Source of the DNA: CAYPEZ01 sp964622275
Lineage (GTDB): Bacteria > Patescibacteriota > Minisyncoccia > Phycocordibacterales > UBA6899
Direction of reading: 5' to 3'
Assembly: GCA_964622275.1 (NCBI GenBank)
Contig: CAZUMX010000007.1
Coordinates: 1-31,674 of the forward strand
DNA length: 31,674 bases
The position numbers and the translations under genes are program-made. This document shows positions 30,253-31,674 of the stretch, piece after piece. The notes under the pieces are model-generated. The model was not told the origin of the DNA. It worked only from the letters and a program-made list of their open reading frames with translations, and made no database searches. Position 1 is the stretch's first letter; every line of letters begins with the position of its first letter.

Positions 30253-31674
30253 TTAACTCCCCATTGGCACGCCCTTTTGAATATCTTGAATCATACCTTC
30301 TGCGGTATCTTTGATGTCTGGGAATTTCTCGATACCTTTCTTCAGTGTCTCGATCGCTTTCGTCTTATCTTTCATTTCGTTATAAGCACCAGCAAGAGCA
30401 ACATATGTTTGACCATCTGCAAGTTCACTTTCTGACTTTTCAGTCAACAGACGAACAACAATATCAAACCGCTTTGCTCTCGCATATCCAAGAACAAGGC
30501 GATTGTCCCACCGTTCTGCTCCCTTAATTGAAGCGAGAATCTCGTCTGCTTTTACATTATCCCCTGTTGCGAGGAGTGAAATAATGTAGAACGATGCTGC
30601 TTCAGAATATCGAGTATCAAGCTCGTACGCTGTCTTGAAAACCTCCCGAGCTGAAGCATTATCTCCACGGTTGAGGTGAAGGATACCCATTTGAATGAGA
30701 GTAAGCTGGCGTTTTGGCGAGAGCGCAATTGCGTGATTGAGTGTAGCCAACGCTTTATCATACTGCTGGTATCGCTCGTAAAACGTCCCGAGGAAGAACT
30801 GTGTGCGGAGATTGTTTGGGTCATTCTTTGCCTCATCTTCAAGTTCAGCAAGCGCAATACTCACAATCTTATCTCTCACAGATTGATCGATTTTTGGATC
30901 TTGAGCTTGAAGAGCAATTTGGCCAAGTTGTTCTCTTGCTTCTCCGTTCCCAAATCCTCCACGATCAATGACTTTTTTGAGTGCAACCTCTATTGTTCCA
31001 TCCAGAGATCGCGTAATGGGGTTTCGCAACCCATTGATTAATCCACGATTGGCCTGGATATTTGCAATGTTGGCAGTGTAGAGAACAAAGACAAAGAGCA
31101 CTGCTGCAATAATGGAGACAGCAGCAACTCCTTCGGGCGTAGGGGTCCATTTTTCTTTTTCGGATTTTCCATCGCTCTGTTCGCGTGTCACCATCGTGTG
31201 GATATATGCCAATACTGTAAAGAAGAGGATGTAGCTAATGAGATTATCGAACACAAAGACATTGTGAATAAAATACGTAACCAGCATACCCACGAGAATA
31301 CTACGCTCGATAACTGAGAGATCGTGCTTTCCAAACCAGATGAGCCAGAGAAGTGACCCAAAAAGAGAGAGGTACGCAAGTAATCCCAGGGCCCCAGCTG
31401 CGATCAACCAGTCAAAAAATACATTGTGTGATCGGTCAAACCATGGCTCCTGAGCCCACATGCGTGGATCAAAGTGCTTTGCAAAGACATAAATGAAATT
31501 ATCTTGACCCCATCCAAGAATTGGACGCTCCTTGAATCCCTGCCACGACATATTCCAAATCAAAAAACGTGATTGTACCGTTCCATCGTTCAAGGAGATG
31601 TGTGCAAGACGGTTGAGGGTGTTTGAATTCTTTACAAATTCACTATCTCGTACAGCGTAGAAAACTCCAACGAG
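30253..31674 (-). CDS. O-antigen ligase/polymerase-like (Wzy_C) protein with TPR domain, 5' end outside window
   Basis: The reading frame stays open to the right edge, so at least 473 residues are visible and the N-terminus is missing; a TTG at 31593 is internal. The region 'SRFLIWNMSWQGFKERPILGWGQDNF' is the Wzy_C loop (split motif: W..S.....P..GWG..NF), followed by the conserved RSHNVFFDWLI..G..G and several TM segments. After a final TM (about residues 170-190 of the visible part) come TPR repeats (FLGTFYERYQQYDKALATLNHAI..., then two to three more). Family members polymerise or ligate surface glycans, or glycosylate proteins, at the outer face of the membrane. The TPR tail is a frequent fusion. 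Confidence 0.85.
   Translation of the reverse strand, partial: LVGVFYAVRDSEFVKNSNTLNRLAHISLNDGTVQSRFLIWNMSWQGFKERPILGWGQDNFIYVFAKHFDPRMWAQEPWFDRSHNVFFDWLIAAGALGLLAYLSLFGSLLWLIWFGKHDLSVIERSILVGMLVTYFIHNVFVFDNLISYILFFTVLAYIHTMVTREQSDGKSEKEKWTPTPEGVAAVSIIAAVLFVFVLYTANIANIQANRGLINGLRNPITRSLDGTIEVALKKVIDRGGFGNGEAREQLGQIALQAQDPKIDQSVRDKIVSIALAELEDEAKNDPNNLRTQFFLGTFYERYQQYDKALATLNHAIALSPKRQLTLIQMGILHLNRGDNASAREVFKTAYELDTRYSEAASFYIISLLATGDNVKADEILASIKGAERWDNRLVLGYARAKRFDIVVRLLTEKSESELADGQTYVALAGAYNEMKDKTKAIETLKKGIEKFPDIKDTAEGMIQDIQKGVPMGS

Noticed and set aside
1..31674. CRISPR arrays, transposases, integrases, toxin-antitoxin pairs
   Set aside because: None found: no spaced direct repeats, no DDE/integrase motifs, no recognisable defence genes.

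Overview
The window (about 45% GC by eye, standard stop usage with TGA as a true stop) looks like a chromosomal segment of a Candidate Phyla Radiation / Patescibacteria bacterium, most likely a Parcubacteria-type lineage. This rests on: a transketolase split into two adjacent genes, a class II aldolase and a divergent epimerase; a class III (anaerobic) ribonucleotide reductase with its activase; MYG1, AI-2E, Com-like and Nudix proteins in a compact layout; Cys- and beta-rich secreted proteins with the 'YRLE..DS.N..G / GYQQM' signature that I associate with this group; and very short intergenic gaps. The lineage is an inference. No rRNA, tRNA, CRISPR array, insertion sequence or prophage was seen. 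All genes but one are on the minus strand.

Layout. (1) 1-4.6 kb: a 2-hydroxyacid dehydrogenase, a secreted LamG/peptidoglycan-binding protein, a class II fructose-bisphosphate aldolase, a small unknown ORF ending in a terminator, and a lone plus-strand PfkB-family kinase. (2) 4.6-7.0 kb: a large membrane-anchored surface protein with three Cys-bracketed repeats. (3) 7.0-11.1 kb: a sugar-phosphate operon in the order gap, rpiB, rpe, transketolase N half, transketolase C half. With the aldolase and kinase it covers lower glycolysis and the non-oxidative pentose phosphate interconversions. (4) 11.2-16.9 kb: a four-gene envelope operon: HTH-membrane protein, DUF916-like membrane protein, secreted beta-rich protein, and a large FN3/Pro-Gly/multi-TM protein. 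(5) 16.9-22.6 kb: housekeeping genes gatB, obg, MYG1, a YvlD-type membrane protein, mutY and an AI-2E-type permease. (6) 22.7-25.8 kb: nrdD-nrdG and a Com-like zinc finger gene. (7) 25.9-31.7 kb: a Nudix protein overlapping secA, a 23-codon lysine-rich peptide gene with a strong terminator, murB, and a Wzy/TPR protein cut by the right edge.

The most notable signal is regulatory. At most transcription-unit starts a TATAAT/TATACT-type -10 box sits 6-7 bases (8 for secA) upstream of the ATG, which places the transcription start at or next to the start codon. Genes inside operons mostly lack a recognisable Shine-Dalgarno sequence and are joined by ATGA overlaps or gaps under 15 bases. This suggests mainly leaderless initiation for first genes and coupling for downstream genes. 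It also decides several start codons below.

Other points of interest are a MutY that lacks two of four Fe-S cysteines and the usual C-terminal domain, an Rpe with replaced metal-ligand histidines, a Com-like zinc finger outside any visible phage, and the envelope operon, whose first protein carries an N-terminal DNA-binding-type domain and a membrane segment.
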